Assembly (NCBI RefSeq): GCF_014189505.1
Contig: NZ_CP050301.1
Location: forward strand, 1,867,501 to 1,931,500
Direction of reading: 5' to 3'
Length of the DNA stretch: 64,000 bases
Source: Phyllobacterium sp. 628
Lineage (GTDB): Bacteria > Pseudomonadota > Alphaproteobacteria > Rhizobiales > Rhizobiaceae
Shown here: positions 34,245 to 42,163 of the stretch, in pieces
Layout: every line of letters begins with the position of its first letter
How positions within the stretch are numbered: the stretch's first letter is position 1
Program-made: the position numbers and the translations under genes
The notes under the pieces: generated by a model
Database searches by the model: none
The model's input: the letters and a program-made list of their open reading frames with translations, nothing else
What the model was told of the DNA's origin: nothing

Positions 34245-35123
34245 ATGGCAGTCAGCACCGCAGCGCAAACAACGACCTGGACCTATGTCGATGGCGATTG
34301 GCACGAGGGCAATGTACCCCTGATCGGCCCGCGCAGCCACGCCATGTGGCTTGCTTCATCGGTTTTCGACGGCGGGCGCTGGTTTGAAGGCGTGTCGCCC
34401 GATCTGGATCGCCATTGCGCCCGTGTCAACGTTTCCGCCACCGCGCTGGGTCTCGCACCGACCATGAGCGCCGACGAAATCGTCGGGCTGGCGCGTGACG
34501 GGTTGAAGAAGTTCGACGGCAAGACCGCCGTCTATATCCGCCCGATGTATTGGGCCGAACATGGCGGCTATATGGGCGTGCCGGCCGATCCGGATTCAAC
34601 CCGCTTCTGCCTCTGCCTCTATGAATCGCCGATGCAGGAACCCACGGGCTTTTCCCTGACCGTTTCGCCATTCCGGCGCCCGAGCTTTGAAACCATGCCG
34701 ACCAATGCCAAGGCTGGCTGCCTTTACCCCAATAATGGCCGCGCCATTCTGGAAGCCCGCTCGCGCGGTTTCGACAATGCGCTGGTTCTCGACATGCTTG
34801 GCAATGTCGCCGAGACCGGCAGTTCGAATATTTTCATGGTGAAGGACGGGCATATTTTTACGCCTGCGCCGAACGGAACGTTCCTTTCGGGTATTACCCG
34901 CGCCCGCACCATCGATGTGCTTGCGGATTATGGTTTCCGCACGACGCAGGCGACTCTCACGGTGCAGGATTTCCTTACAGCGGATGAGATTTTCTCGACG
35001 GGGAACCATTCGAAGGTCGTGCCCGTTACCCGTATTGAAGATCGTGATCTTCAGCCGGGTCCAATCGCCAAGAAGGCGAGGGAGCTTTATTGGGAGTTCG
35101 CCCACTCAACGGCGAAAATTTAA
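34245..35123 (+). CDS. Class IV aminotransferase (branched-chain aminotransferase-like)
   Basis: A 292-residue PLP enzyme of fold type IV. It has AMWLASSVFDGGRWFEG near the N-terminus, YIRPMYWAEHGGYMG, the PLP-Lys in TNAKAGCLYPNNGRA, and ETGSSNIFMVKDGHIFTP with LSGITRARTI. The order matches IlvE-like or D-amino acid transaminase-like enzymes of Hyphomicrobiales, annotated as branched-chain amino acid aminotransferases. Substrate specificity cannot be decided here. It may start a unit with sodB, though 167 bases lie between. Confidence 0.9.
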   Translation: MAVSTAAQTTTWTYVDGDWHEGNVPLIGPRSHAMWLASSVFDGGRWFEGVSPDLDRHCARVNVSATALGLAPTMSADEIVGLARDGLKKFDGKTAVYIRPMYWAEHGGYMGVPADPDSTRFCLCLYESPMQEPTGFSLTVSPFRRPSFETMPTNAKAGCLYPNNGRAILEARSRGFDNALVLDMLGNVAETGSSNIFMVKDGHIFTPAPNGTFLSGITRARTIDVLADYGFRTTQATLTVQDFLTADEIFSTGNHSKVVPVTRIEDRDLQPGPIAKKARELYWEFAHSTAKI

Positions 35124-35290
35124 CGCTGAAAGTGGATCAATCCGAAATATTGATCCGTTTCGCATTGCCCCCGGAGAAATACGGACCTATGTAACAAACG
35201 CAGGTTTTGTCAGGATTGGCTACCACCCCGCAACGGGGATACATCCCGGTGCCAATCCCGTTTATAGATTGAATCGAAGAGGAGTTTTCC

Positions 35291-35890
35291 ATGGCTTTCG
35301 AACTGCCCGCACTGCCGTATGATTATGCCGCACTCGCACCGTTCATGTCGCGCGAGACGCTGGAATATCACCACGACAAGCATCACAAGGCTTACGTTGA
35401 TAACGGCAACAAACTGGCTGCCGAAGCTGGTCTCGAGAATCTTTCGCTCGAAGAGATCGTCAAGCAGTCCTATGGCAAGAATGCCGGCCTCTTCAACAAT
35501 GCAGGCCAGCATTATAACCATCTGCATTTCTGGCATTGGCTGAAAAAGAACGGCGGCGGCAAGAAGCTGCCCGGCGCTTTGGAAAAGGCTGTTGACTCGG
35601 ATCTTGGCGGTTATGACAAGTTCCGCACCGATTTCATCGCTGCCGGTACAACGCAGTTCGGCTCCGGCTGGGCCTGGTTGTCCGTCAAGAACGGCAAGCT
35701 GGAAATTTCCAAGACACCAAATGGCGAAAACCCGCTGGTTCATGGCGCAACGCCGATCCTCGGCGTCGACGTATGGGAGCATTCCTATTACATCGATTAC
35801 CGCAACGCCCGTCCAAAATATCTGGAAGCGTTCGTTGATAGCCTGATCAACTGGGACTACGTCCTCGAGCTTTACGAAAAAGCCAAGTAA
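35291..35890 (+). CDS. sodB: Superoxide dismutase [Fe/Mn], SodB
   Basis: A 199-residue Fe/Mn superoxide dismutase of usual length. Metal ligands are visible: His in LEYHHDKHHKAYVDN, His in NAGQHYNHLHFWHW, and Asp and His in GVDVWEHSYYIDY. It disproportionates superoxide in the cytoplasm. The metal (Fe or Mn) cannot be fixed by eye. A GAGGAG lies seven bases before the ATG. A converging Irr-like regulator shares the terminator, which fits iron-linked control but is not proof of it. Confidence 0.95.
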   Translation: MAFELPALPYDYAALAPFMSRETLEYHHDKHHKAYVDNGNKLAAEAGLENLSLEEIVKQSYGKNAGLFNNAGQHYNHLHFWHWLKKNGGGKKLPGALEKAVDSDLGGYDKFRTDFIAAGTTQFGSGWAWLSVKNGKLEISKTPNGENPLVHGATPILGVDVWEHSYYIDYRNARPKYLEAFVDSLINWDYVLELYEKAK

Positions 35891-35908
35891 TCGCTTTTCC
35901 GATTGATA

Positions 35909-35939
35909 CAAAGGCCCCGTCACAAGCGGGGCCTTTTTT
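35909..35939 (+). terminator. Rho-independent terminator of sodB, inside the irr-like 3' end
   Basis: AAAGGCCCCG/CGGGGCCTTT stem with a TCACAAG-like loop and a run of six T. The hairpin overlaps the last codons of the converging Fur-family gene. Confidence 0.9.
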
Positions 35940-36477
35940 CATTGAAGGGGGAGCATCTGCCACAAGCCTCACATTCGGCTGATAAAACACCGAGGCAAGT
36001 TGGTTCCGGCGCATCCGCAACCGGTTGCAACTGGATCAGCACATTAATCTTGCTGATCTTGTATCCCGCAGGCGGTGCTGGCAGTTTTGCAAATTCCAGT
36101 TCACTGGCAGGAATATCAATCAGCAGGTCCAGCGCCTCCACATAGAAGTGATGATGGTCGCTGACATTGATATCAAAGCAACTCTGATCGCCATCCAGAT
36201 TGACCTTGCCAAGCAGACCGGCTTCGGCAAACTGATTGAGTGTGTTGTAGACCGTCGCCAGAGATATGCGATGTCCTGCCCTGGTGGCGTCGCGGTGCAG
36301 TTTTTCGGCGGTGACGTGTCCTTCCCCGTGGTGAAACAGGATTTGGCCAAGAGCCAGCCGCTGTTTTGTCGGCCGCAGACCTGCCGCCTTGATCTTTGCG
36401 CGTATGGCGGATGAGGTGAAACGGCCATCGCGTTCCGCAAGCAGGCGCTGTCGAACTTGATCCGGAATAAAAAGCAT
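35920..36477 (-). CDS. Fur family regulator, Irr-like, with Cys-containing C-terminal tail
   Basis: A 185-residue protein. The DNA-binding part has GLRPTKQRLALGQILFHHG and SLATVYNTLNQFAEAGLL, close to the iron response regulator Irr. It is followed by NVSDHHHFYVEALDLLIDIP, the Irr-type His cluster that binds haem. Irr normally ends soon after the KINVLIQL-like strand. Here about 38 extra residues follow, with four Cys (PTCLGVLSAECEACGRC), and they read into the sodB terminator. The first ATG is at 36477. A perfect palindrome lies upstream at 36604, suggesting autoregulation. Iron or haem sensing is inferred. Confidence 0.82.
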   Translation of the reverse strand: MLFIPDQVRQRLLAERDGRFTSSAIRAKIKAAGLRPTKQRLALGQILFHHGEGHVTAEKLHRDATRAGHRISLATVYNTLNQFAEAGLLGKVNLDGDQSCFDINVSDHHHFYVEALDLLIDIPASELEFAKLPAPPAGYKISKINVLIQLQPVADAPEPTCLGVLSAECEACGRCSPFNEKRPRL

Positions 36478-36603
36478 CTGACCACCCGCTTCGGTGTTTT
36501 TGAACCACTGGATGAGCAAAGCACGAGCGCAGGATGTCGGCTCGGAGAACTGCTTTGCATCACATTTCAAGAATACGGAGATTACAGGCACCGTCAAGTG
36601 TTA

Positions 36604-36626
36604 TTGCAAATGATTTGCATTTGCAA
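36604..36626. promoter_or_regulatory. Perfect palindrome, probable Fur/Irr-type operator
   Basis: TTGCAAATG and CATTTGCAA form perfect nine-base arms around ATTTG. A TTGACG (complement of 36592-36597) and an ATTCTT 17 bases later give a plausible promoter for the Irr-like gene just downstream. Confidence 0.7.
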
Positions 36627-36760
36627 ATTTGCTTTGATCTGGGTGGCGTGAGAGGGGGAATAAGAGAGGAATGAGTTGAACTGTTCAAAGTTGGGTGATG
36701 GCGTGGTGAAGCGGCAATATGTGAGGCTTATTCTCAATCGCTAGCATTCGCTCACACGGC

Positions 36761-37381
36761 TTATCGTGCACTTCGTTCAACCATGGCGACGATGGTTTCA
36801 AAAAGTTCATTCTGCGCCTGCTCGGCGGTGATGTCGCCTGATGCGGCGGCATAGGACAGGGCTTCGGCGGCACCCAGCATCGCCCACAGGCCCGGCAGCC
36901 CGATGGTTCCTTTTCCGGCGAACGGGGCGAGGGCGGCTCGGCACTTTTCAATGAATATTACTTCATAATCGCGTTTCATCCGTTCCAGTTCGGGCGAGCC
37001 GGCCAAGGCGGCAATAATGCCGGATATCTCACGGCCTTGCGCCAGCACACAGTCGACATAGGATGACGCGATGATTGTGGCTTTGCTCGCCAAGGTGGGT
37101 TCGCTTGTCTCGCGCGCGGCGTCCATAATGGCTGTTTGTCGCGCATCGAATTCACGATAGAGGGCCGCCAGTAAACCGGATCGTGTGCCGAAATGGTCGT
37201 AGACAACCGGCTTTGTAATGTCCGACCGCTCGGCGAGCCGCCCAAGCGACAGGGCTTCCGTTCCTTCCTCCCGGATCAATTGCCAGGCAGCATCCATAAG
37301 CTGGCGATGCCGCGCCTCGCGCGTTAACCGGCGTCTTGGCTGTAAAATCAGGGCTTGATTTGTCGGTTCGATGCTTGACAT
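36761..37381 (-). CDS. TetR/AcrR family transcriptional regulator
   Basis: A 206-residue regulator. The TetR helix-turn-helix is at about residues 20-65 (RHRQLMDAAWQLIREEGTEA, LSLGRLAERSDITKPVVYDH, FGTRSGLLAALYREF). The C-terminal ligand-binding part is helical, with FIEKCRAALAPFAGKG and LGAAEALSYAAASGDI. It is divergent from the flavodoxin-fold gene at 37475, with a palindrome between, so it probably represses that gene and itself. The inducer is unknown. Confidence 0.9.
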   Translation of the reverse strand: MSSIEPTNQALILQPRRRLTREARHRQLMDAAWQLIREEGTEALSLGRLAERSDITKPVVYDHFGTRSGLLAALYREFDARQTAIMDAARETSEPTLASKATIIASSYVDCVLAQGREISGIIAALAGSPELERMKRDYEVIFIEKCRAALAPFAGKGTIGLPGLWAMLGAAEALSYAAASGDITAEQAQNELFETIVAMVERSAR

Positions 37382-37396
37382 CTTTATATACCAAAA

Positions 37397-37419
37397 GTAA
37401 GTTACTAAATATAACTTAC
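37397..37419. promoter_or_regulatory. Palindrome, probable TetR operator
   Basis: GTAAGTTA and TAACTTAC form perfect arms around a seven-base AT spacer, in the divergent TetR/flavodoxin-fold intergenic region. A third GTAAG-like half lies nearby (37433-37437). Confidence 0.72.
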
Positions 37420-37474
37420 CGAAAGTATATAGGTAAGCACCTTCATCTGCAACCAGTCAGCAGGAGTTTTAATC

Positions 37475-38095
37475 ATGCACGCACTCATCGTTTTCGCGCA
37501 TCCCGATCTGGAGTCGCTTACCCACAGTGTCGCTGCGCAAGTTGGCGCAGGCGTAACCCTGTCCAGTCCTGATCACTCATTCGAAATTGCGGATCTGATG
37601 GCTGAAGGTTTCGATCCCAGATTTACCATGGCGGATATCGCCGCGCATCGACGCGAGCTGCCGCAAGCTGCAGATGTCGCTGCCGAGCAGGCGAGAATCG
37701 ATCGTGCTGACGCGCTAGTGCTGGTCTACCCCGTTTATTGGTGGTCAATGCCGGGGTTGCTCAAGGGATGGATCGACCGCGTTTTTTCAAATGGCTGGGC
37801 CTATGACGACGTCCCCAATATGAAGCTGACGAAGAAACAGCAGCATCTGCGGGTTCATCTGGTTGCCATTGGCGGCGCCAGTGAGCGAACCTATGCACGG
37901 CACGGCTATTTCGGTGCGATGAAGACCCAGATCGATCGCGGAATTTTCGATTATTGCGGGGCGCAGGTCATAACGTCTGAGCTGCTTTTTGAAACAGAAA
38001 CACAGGCGCCGGTTTCTTGTCTCGAAAAGGCCCGCGAGATTGGGCGTACTCTTTTTGATGAATCCCGCCACTGCGCGGCGGCTGATGCCGCATAA
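37475..38095 (+). CDS. NAD(P)H dehydrogenase (quinone)-like, flavodoxin fold
   Basis: A 206-residue protein of the KefF/MdaB/NQO flavodoxin-like fold. It has ALIVFAHPDLESLTHSVA (FMN phosphate loop), DALVLVYPVYWWSMPGLLKG and WIDRVFSNGWAYDD. It should carry FAD or FMN and reduce quinones or related electrophiles with NAD(P)H. AGGAG lies nine bases upstream. The divergent TetR gene suggests induction by a xenobiotic or quinone, which is a context inference. Confidence 0.88.
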   Translation: MHALIVFAHPDLESLTHSVAAQVGAGVTLSSPDHSFEIADLMAEGFDPRFTMADIAAHRRELPQAADVAAEQARIDRADALVLVYPVYWWSMPGLLKGWIDRVFSNGWAYDDVPNMKLTKKQQHLRVHLVAIGGASERTYARHGYFGAMKTQIDRGIFDYCGAQVITSELLFETETQAPVSCLEKAREIGRTLFDESRHCAAADAA

Positions 38096-38117
38096 CCCTC
38101 CAGAGTCAGAAGAGCAG

Positions 38118-38138
38118 AGCGGCCGTTGTGGCCGCTTT
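38118..38138 (+). terminator. Weak hairpin, possible terminator
   Basis: AGCGGCC/GGCCGCT stem with a GTTGT loop and TT after it, in the short gap between converging genes. Confidence 0.45.
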
Positions 38139-38154
38139 GGCTGTCAGTCTCAGC

Positions 38155-38574
38155 TTAAAGCTTCACACCCGGTAGCTTGGTGGCCTGCTTCAACCAATCG
38201 GCGATCTGAGTTTCATCCAGCACATCGTCTTCATAGATACTGAAGTAGCGTGTGCCTTCCACTTTGGATGCCACGGGCGGGACAGGTGTCAGAGACCTCC
38301 CTCGCATGAAGGTCAGCTGGACATACTTTTTGTAACAGTACATCGCAAAGAACCAGCCATCCTCCTTGCCATAGAGGGGGGTATTCCATTTAACCGCCTT
38401 TTGAACATCGGGGAAAACACGATCCACAATGTCGTCTATGCGGCGTCCAATCTGCCTTTTCCAGCCTGGCATAGCAGCGATATAGGCTTGGACAGGCGCG
38501 TTGCCTTCACCCTTTGCGATTTGCGGATTACCGCTCGACAATAGTTTGGGTTCGTCTGCATCGCTCATCGTCAT
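38155..38574 (-). CDS. DUF1801 family protein
   Basis: A 139-residue protein with the DUF1801 (YdhG/YjbR-like) pattern: VQAYIAAMPGWKRQIGRRID, VFPDVQKAVKWNTPLYGKED and FFAMYCYKKYVQLTFMRG. The family folds into a small alpha/beta domain of unknown function. The start at 38574 is the longest, and an alternative ATG is two codons in. It stands alone between the flavodoxin-fold and HxlR genes. Confidence 0.85.
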   Translation of the reverse strand: MTMSDADEPKLLSSGNPQIAKGEGNAPVQAYIAAMPGWKRQIGRRIDDIVDRVFPDVQKAVKWNTPLYGKEDGWFFAMYCYKKYVQLTFMRGRSLTPVPPVASKVEGTRYFSIYEDDVLDETQIADWLKQATKLPGVKL

Positions 38575-38654
38575 AAGCTCGCATATTTAGGTTATGCCGG
38601 AATGGGACGTGTGTTCCGTCCGCATCCCGGCCATTTATATTATGACAAATGAAT

Positions 38655-39098
38655 CTAATGCCCGACGACGACCGTGTCTTCAGGCTTCAGCAGGCGTCCG
38701 TCGTCGGAGCGCAGCTCCAAGCGCCGCACGGGTTTGCCGGTTTGCCTGTCGACCAGTCGAGCCCGCGGTTCGTAGGCGTCGGAAAAGTAATCCTCGCCCC
38801 ATTGGCGCAAGGCGACAAGCAAGGGAAACAGACCCCGCCCTTTGTCCGTCAGCACATATTCATTATAGGCGCTGCCGTCCGCACAGGGCTCGAGCGTAAA
38901 GATGCCATGGGCAACCAGGTTGCGCAGGCGTGTCGCCAGAATATTCTTGGCCAGACCAAGGTTTTTCTGAAATTCCCCAAACCGCCGCGACCCCTCGAAT
39001 GCATCGCGGATTATCAGCAGTGACCACCAGTCGCCGATTGCATCCAGTGGGCGTGCCACCGGGCATGGGTCGTCCTTGTGGCTTGTTCGCTTGACCAT
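38655..39098 (-). CDS. HxlR family transcriptional regulator
   Basis: A 147-residue protein with the HxlR winged helix. It has CPVARPLDAIGDWWSLLIIR, the recognition region RRFGEFQKNLGLAKNILATR and the wing CADGSAYNEYVLTDKGRGL. The conserved Cys near residue 11 may sense redox or electrophiles, as in other HxlR proteins. The start MVKRTS follows GGGGG. It faces the broken MFS gene across a long inverted repeat, so it is probably that gene's regulator. Confidence 0.9.
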   Translation of the reverse strand: MVKRTSHKDDPCPVARPLDAIGDWWSLLIIRDAFEGSRRFGEFQKNLGLAKNILATRLRNLVAHGIFTLEPCADGSAYNEYVLTDKGRGLFPLLVALRQWGEDYFSDAYEPRARLVDRQTGKPVRRLELRSDDGRLLKPEDTVVVGH

Positions 39099-39155
39099 AG
39101 TGTCCCCCTTTAGTCGTCGCAAAGCCGTGCTCAATTCTAAACACCTGCGAAGGGT

Positions 39156-39209
39156 GGTTGCAATATAAAACCTAGTTCGCTATGAGGCAATAGGTTTTAA
39201 TTTGCAACC
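39156..39209. promoter_or_regulatory. Long inverted repeat, probable HxlR operator
   Basis: Arms of 19 bases (GGTTGCAATATAAAACCTA and TAGGTTTTAATTTGCAACC) match at 17 positions around a 16-base spacer. They lie between the divergent HxlR and MFS genes. Confidence 0.72.
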
Positions 39210-39224
39210 GCATTCACAGGGGTC

Positions 39225-40518
39225 ATGATGAAGCTTGAACGGGAGGATAATCTGCTCATGGGCGGGGGACAAGCGGTCTCTTCACGAAGAATTGCTGAAA
39301 AAGATGCAAATGACAGTGCTGCAGCCCCACATTTCTCGCGTCCGCTGGCATTATTGTTCGCAGTTGCCTGTGGCCTCGCTGTGGCCAATGTCTATTTCGC
39401 CCCGCCGTTGCTGGATGCCATTGCCGATACGTTTGATATGAGCCATGCCACAATCGGCATTATTGTCTCGATTTCGCAGGTAGGTTATGGGCTTGGACTG
39501 CTGCTGATCGTGCCGCTGGGTGATCTGATCGACCGGCGCAAACTGATTGCAGGGCAGTCGATCTCTCTCGGCTTTGGCACTGCTGGCGGTGTGTTTTGCC
39601 CCAACATCCCTGGCGTTGCTGGCTGCCATGGCATCCATCGGACTTCTGGCGGTGGTAACACAGGTGCTCGTTGCTTATGCGGCCAGTCTGGCAAAACCGC
39701 ATGAACGGGGCCAGGTCGTGGGTATCGTCACAAGCGGTATTGTTATCGGCATCCTGCTCGCCAGGACGATTGCCGGCACTATGGCTGATCTTGCCGGATG
39801 GCGCTCGGTTTATGCGGTTTCTGCCGTGTTGACATTGATTATCGCAGCACTGCTGTTTCATTTTCTGCCACGCAATGAAGCAAAGCGGCAAAGGATCGCC
39901 TATCCAAAACTGATCAAGTCGGTCTTCACGCTGTTCATCGAAGAGCCGGTGCTGCGTATCCGCGCTGTCATTGCGATGTTCATCTTCGCCGATATCACCA
40001 TGCTTTTGACACCGCTGGTCTTGCCGCTGAGTGTTCCGCCGTTCTCGTTATCACATACGCAGATCGGCTTGTTTGGCCTTGCTGGTGCCGCCGGTGCATT
40101 GGCAGCGTCGCGGTCAGGCAATTGGGTCGACCGGGGCTTCGCCCAGCGCACAACCGGTATTGCGCTGACCATTATGCTTCTGTCTTGGATACCCGTCGCT
40201 TATATGCAATCGTCGCTATGGTTCCTGATCATTGGTGTTGTGACCATCGATTTTGCCTTGCAGGCGGTGCACGTCTCCAATCAAAGCATGATTTATCGCG
40301 TCCGGCCGGAAGCGCAGAGCCGTTTGACGGCGGGCTATATGATTTTCTATTCCATCGGCAGCGCCATAGGGTCGCTAAGTTCGACGCTGATCTATGCCGC
40401 TGCGGGCTGGGCGGGTGTCAGTCTGGCGGGGGCGGGGATCAGCGCTCTTGCCCTGCTATTCTGGGCGCTGACCCGGCACCTGACGCCTTCCGGGCCAGTC
40501 GTACGTCCGGTTGGCTAA
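39225..40518 (+). pseudogene. Frameshifted MFS transporter
   Basis: Frame one (from 39225) encodes the N-terminal helices (SRPLALLFAVACGLAVANVY, SHATIGIIVSISQVGYGLGL) to DLIDRRKLIAGQSIS. The rest (LSALALLAVCFAPTSLALLA to the C-terminus at 40518) is in another frame. The break is at a TC repeat (39562-39569). With five TC units instead of four, the frames join as GQSISLSALALL, giving a normal MFS of about 430 residues. It resembles drug or sugar efflux MFS proteins. The partner HxlR gene is intact, so loss is recent or only apparent. Confidence 0.82.
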
Positions 40519-40949
40519 GCGATCTCCGGCACGCGGATTTTCATGGCTGCCGCGATGATGTTGAAATCCTCGGCGCTGATCGCCAGAACACCAAAGCGGA
40601 ACTGGTAACCCCAGTTCTGTCTGGCCCTGGTGAAGCTGAGGGCTTCCAGCAATGGCCGGATTTCAGCTTCTGTCGCATCGAGCCAATCGATGTTGCGACG
40701 CCAGGGCACGAACCCGCCACCCATATCGTAACGATAGGCATCATCTTCCTCCACGACACCAATGGCAGTGAAGGATTGCAACTTGTCCTTGCCGCCAAAC
40801 ACTTCGGTTGGTGAGTAGTAAATGACCTTGTCACCGGGTTTGATACGTTTGAGCGGCCCTTCCTTGCTGTGGCACACCTGCATGAAACCTTCCCGCAGTC
40901 CGCGGCGAACATGCTCCGCCGACGCGACGGCGATCCAGTGCGCGCTCAT
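40515..40949 (-). CDS. EVE domain-containing protein (UPF0310)
   Basis: A 144-residue protein consisting of a single EVE/PUA-like domain: [58 protein letters not shown] and [18 protein letters not shown] domains bind modified bases in RNA or DNA. The start overlaps the stop of the VOC gene (ATGA), so the two are coupled. It ends in a four-base overlap with the converging MFS gene. Confidence 0.88.
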   Translation of the reverse strand: MSAHWIAVASAEHVRRGLREGFMQVCHSKEGPLKRIKPGDKVIYYSPTEVFGGKDKLQSFTAIGVVEEDDAYRYDMGGGFVPWRRNIDWLDATEAEIRPLLEALSFTRARQNWGYQFRFGVLAISAEDFNIIAAAMKIRVPEIA

Positions 40950-41332
40950 TGTGCTGCCCCTGCTTCGACTGATGGAGCAAACATGCGCAGACGATGACCA
41001 TCGGGATCGAGCGCAACAAAGGTATACCCAAAATCCATGACAACGGGTGTTTGGACAATCGTCAGGCCCAGCGCTGTCCAATCAGTATAGGCGGCATCGA
41101 CGTCCGTATCGGCATCGGCACGAAATACGAGCTCGCTGGAGGAGCCGGTGCCGGTGACGGCAGGTTCAACCTTGTCGCGCGCCCACAGGCCGAGCATCAG
41201 GCCGGAATCGAGAATGAACATCGAAAAGTTAGGGGATTCTTCGATCGGTTGGCGTTTGAGCAGATCCGCATAAAAAGCGCGGCTGCGTGTTGCATCTGTA
41301 ACGTAGAGAATCAATAGATTGGGGTTGGCCAT
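40946..41332 (-). CDS. VOC family protein
   Basis: A 128-residue vicinal oxygen chelate protein: [34 protein letters not shown], and the C-terminal [20 protein letters not shown] with a conserved His. GGAGACAC precedes the ATG. It probably is a metal-dependent glyoxalase- or dioxygenase-like enzyme of unknown substrate. It follows the WYL regulator by 75 bases and is coupled to the EVE gene, so the three may form one unit. Confidence 0.88.
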   Translation of the reverse strand: MANPNLLILYVTDATRSRAFYADLLKRQPIEESPNFSMFILDSGLMLGLWARDKVEPAVTGTGSSSELVFRADADTDVDAAYTDWTALGLTIVQTPVVMDFGYTFVALDPDGHRLRMFAPSVEAGAAQ

Positions 41333-41407
41333 GACGTGTCTCCTTGGATTGTGGCTGGAACAACGTTACGGCGACATGCTGTCAGTTTCTGGCAGTAGTG
41401 ATTTCAT

Positions 41408-42101
41408 TCAGCGTGGTGGTTTGATGCCCTCTGCGTCGCGCCATTCCTTCAGCATCACTTGGCGGCGGCGCGGATAACGCACGTCTGTTAGCGCAAGACG
41501 CGAGATGCGGTCAGTGCGAAAATGCCGGAAGTCCTGCCGCAATTCGCACCAGGCAACAATAACGCGGACCTGCTCAAAAAATCCCAGCGCAAAGGGCCAG
41601 ACAAGGCGGCTCGATCTCTGAATTACTTTTATCTCGATAGCTTATATCGAGCTTGCGCTCGGTGCGAATTGCCTTGCGCACGGCTGCAAGATCAATATTG
41701 GCGTCGATTGACGGCTGGCTGGGGCCGACCAGCAATGCTGATGCATCGACGCTGTCACGCAGATCGTCCGGCAGCACGGCAGCAATCTTGTTCAGTGCAT
41801 CGCGGGCGGCGGTGGAAAGCCGGTTGTCCGGCTGTTTTGCCACCCAGCGCGAGCCGAGCACCAGCGCCTCGATCTCATCTTCGGTGAACATCAGCGGCGG
41901 CAGCATGAAGCCGGGGCGCAAGATATAGCCAAGTCCGGGTTCGCCTTCGATATGCGCGCCCTGCGCCTGCAAAGTTGCGATGTCCCGGTAGAGTGTGCGG
42001 ATGCTGATGCCGGTCTCTTCCGCCAGCACCTTGCCGCTGACCGGACGGCGGTAGCGTCGCATGGTCTGGATAAGGTCAAGCAGGCGTTCGGATCGGGACA
42101 A
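41408..42101 (-). pseudogene. Frameshifted YafY-type HTH/WYL regulator
   Basis: The N-terminal HTH_11 part (MSRSERLLDLIQTMRRYRRP, SGISIRTLYRDIATLQAQG-like) and the start of the WYL domain (RTERKLDISYRDKSNSE) are in one frame. That frame then hits a stop at 41574. The continuation SSRLVWPFALGFFEQVRVIV and WCELRQDFRHFRTDRISRLA up to GIKPPR lies in another frame ending at 41408. Loss of one GA unit (or one extra base) near 41614-41620 explains it. Intact, it would be about 230 residues. It is probably the regulator of the downstream VOC-EVE pair. Confidence 0.83.
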
Positions 42102-42163
42102 AGCTCAGATACTCGGCTTGTGAGAAGTTTGCCGGATCATGCCAGATTTTGGCAGTATCCGCA

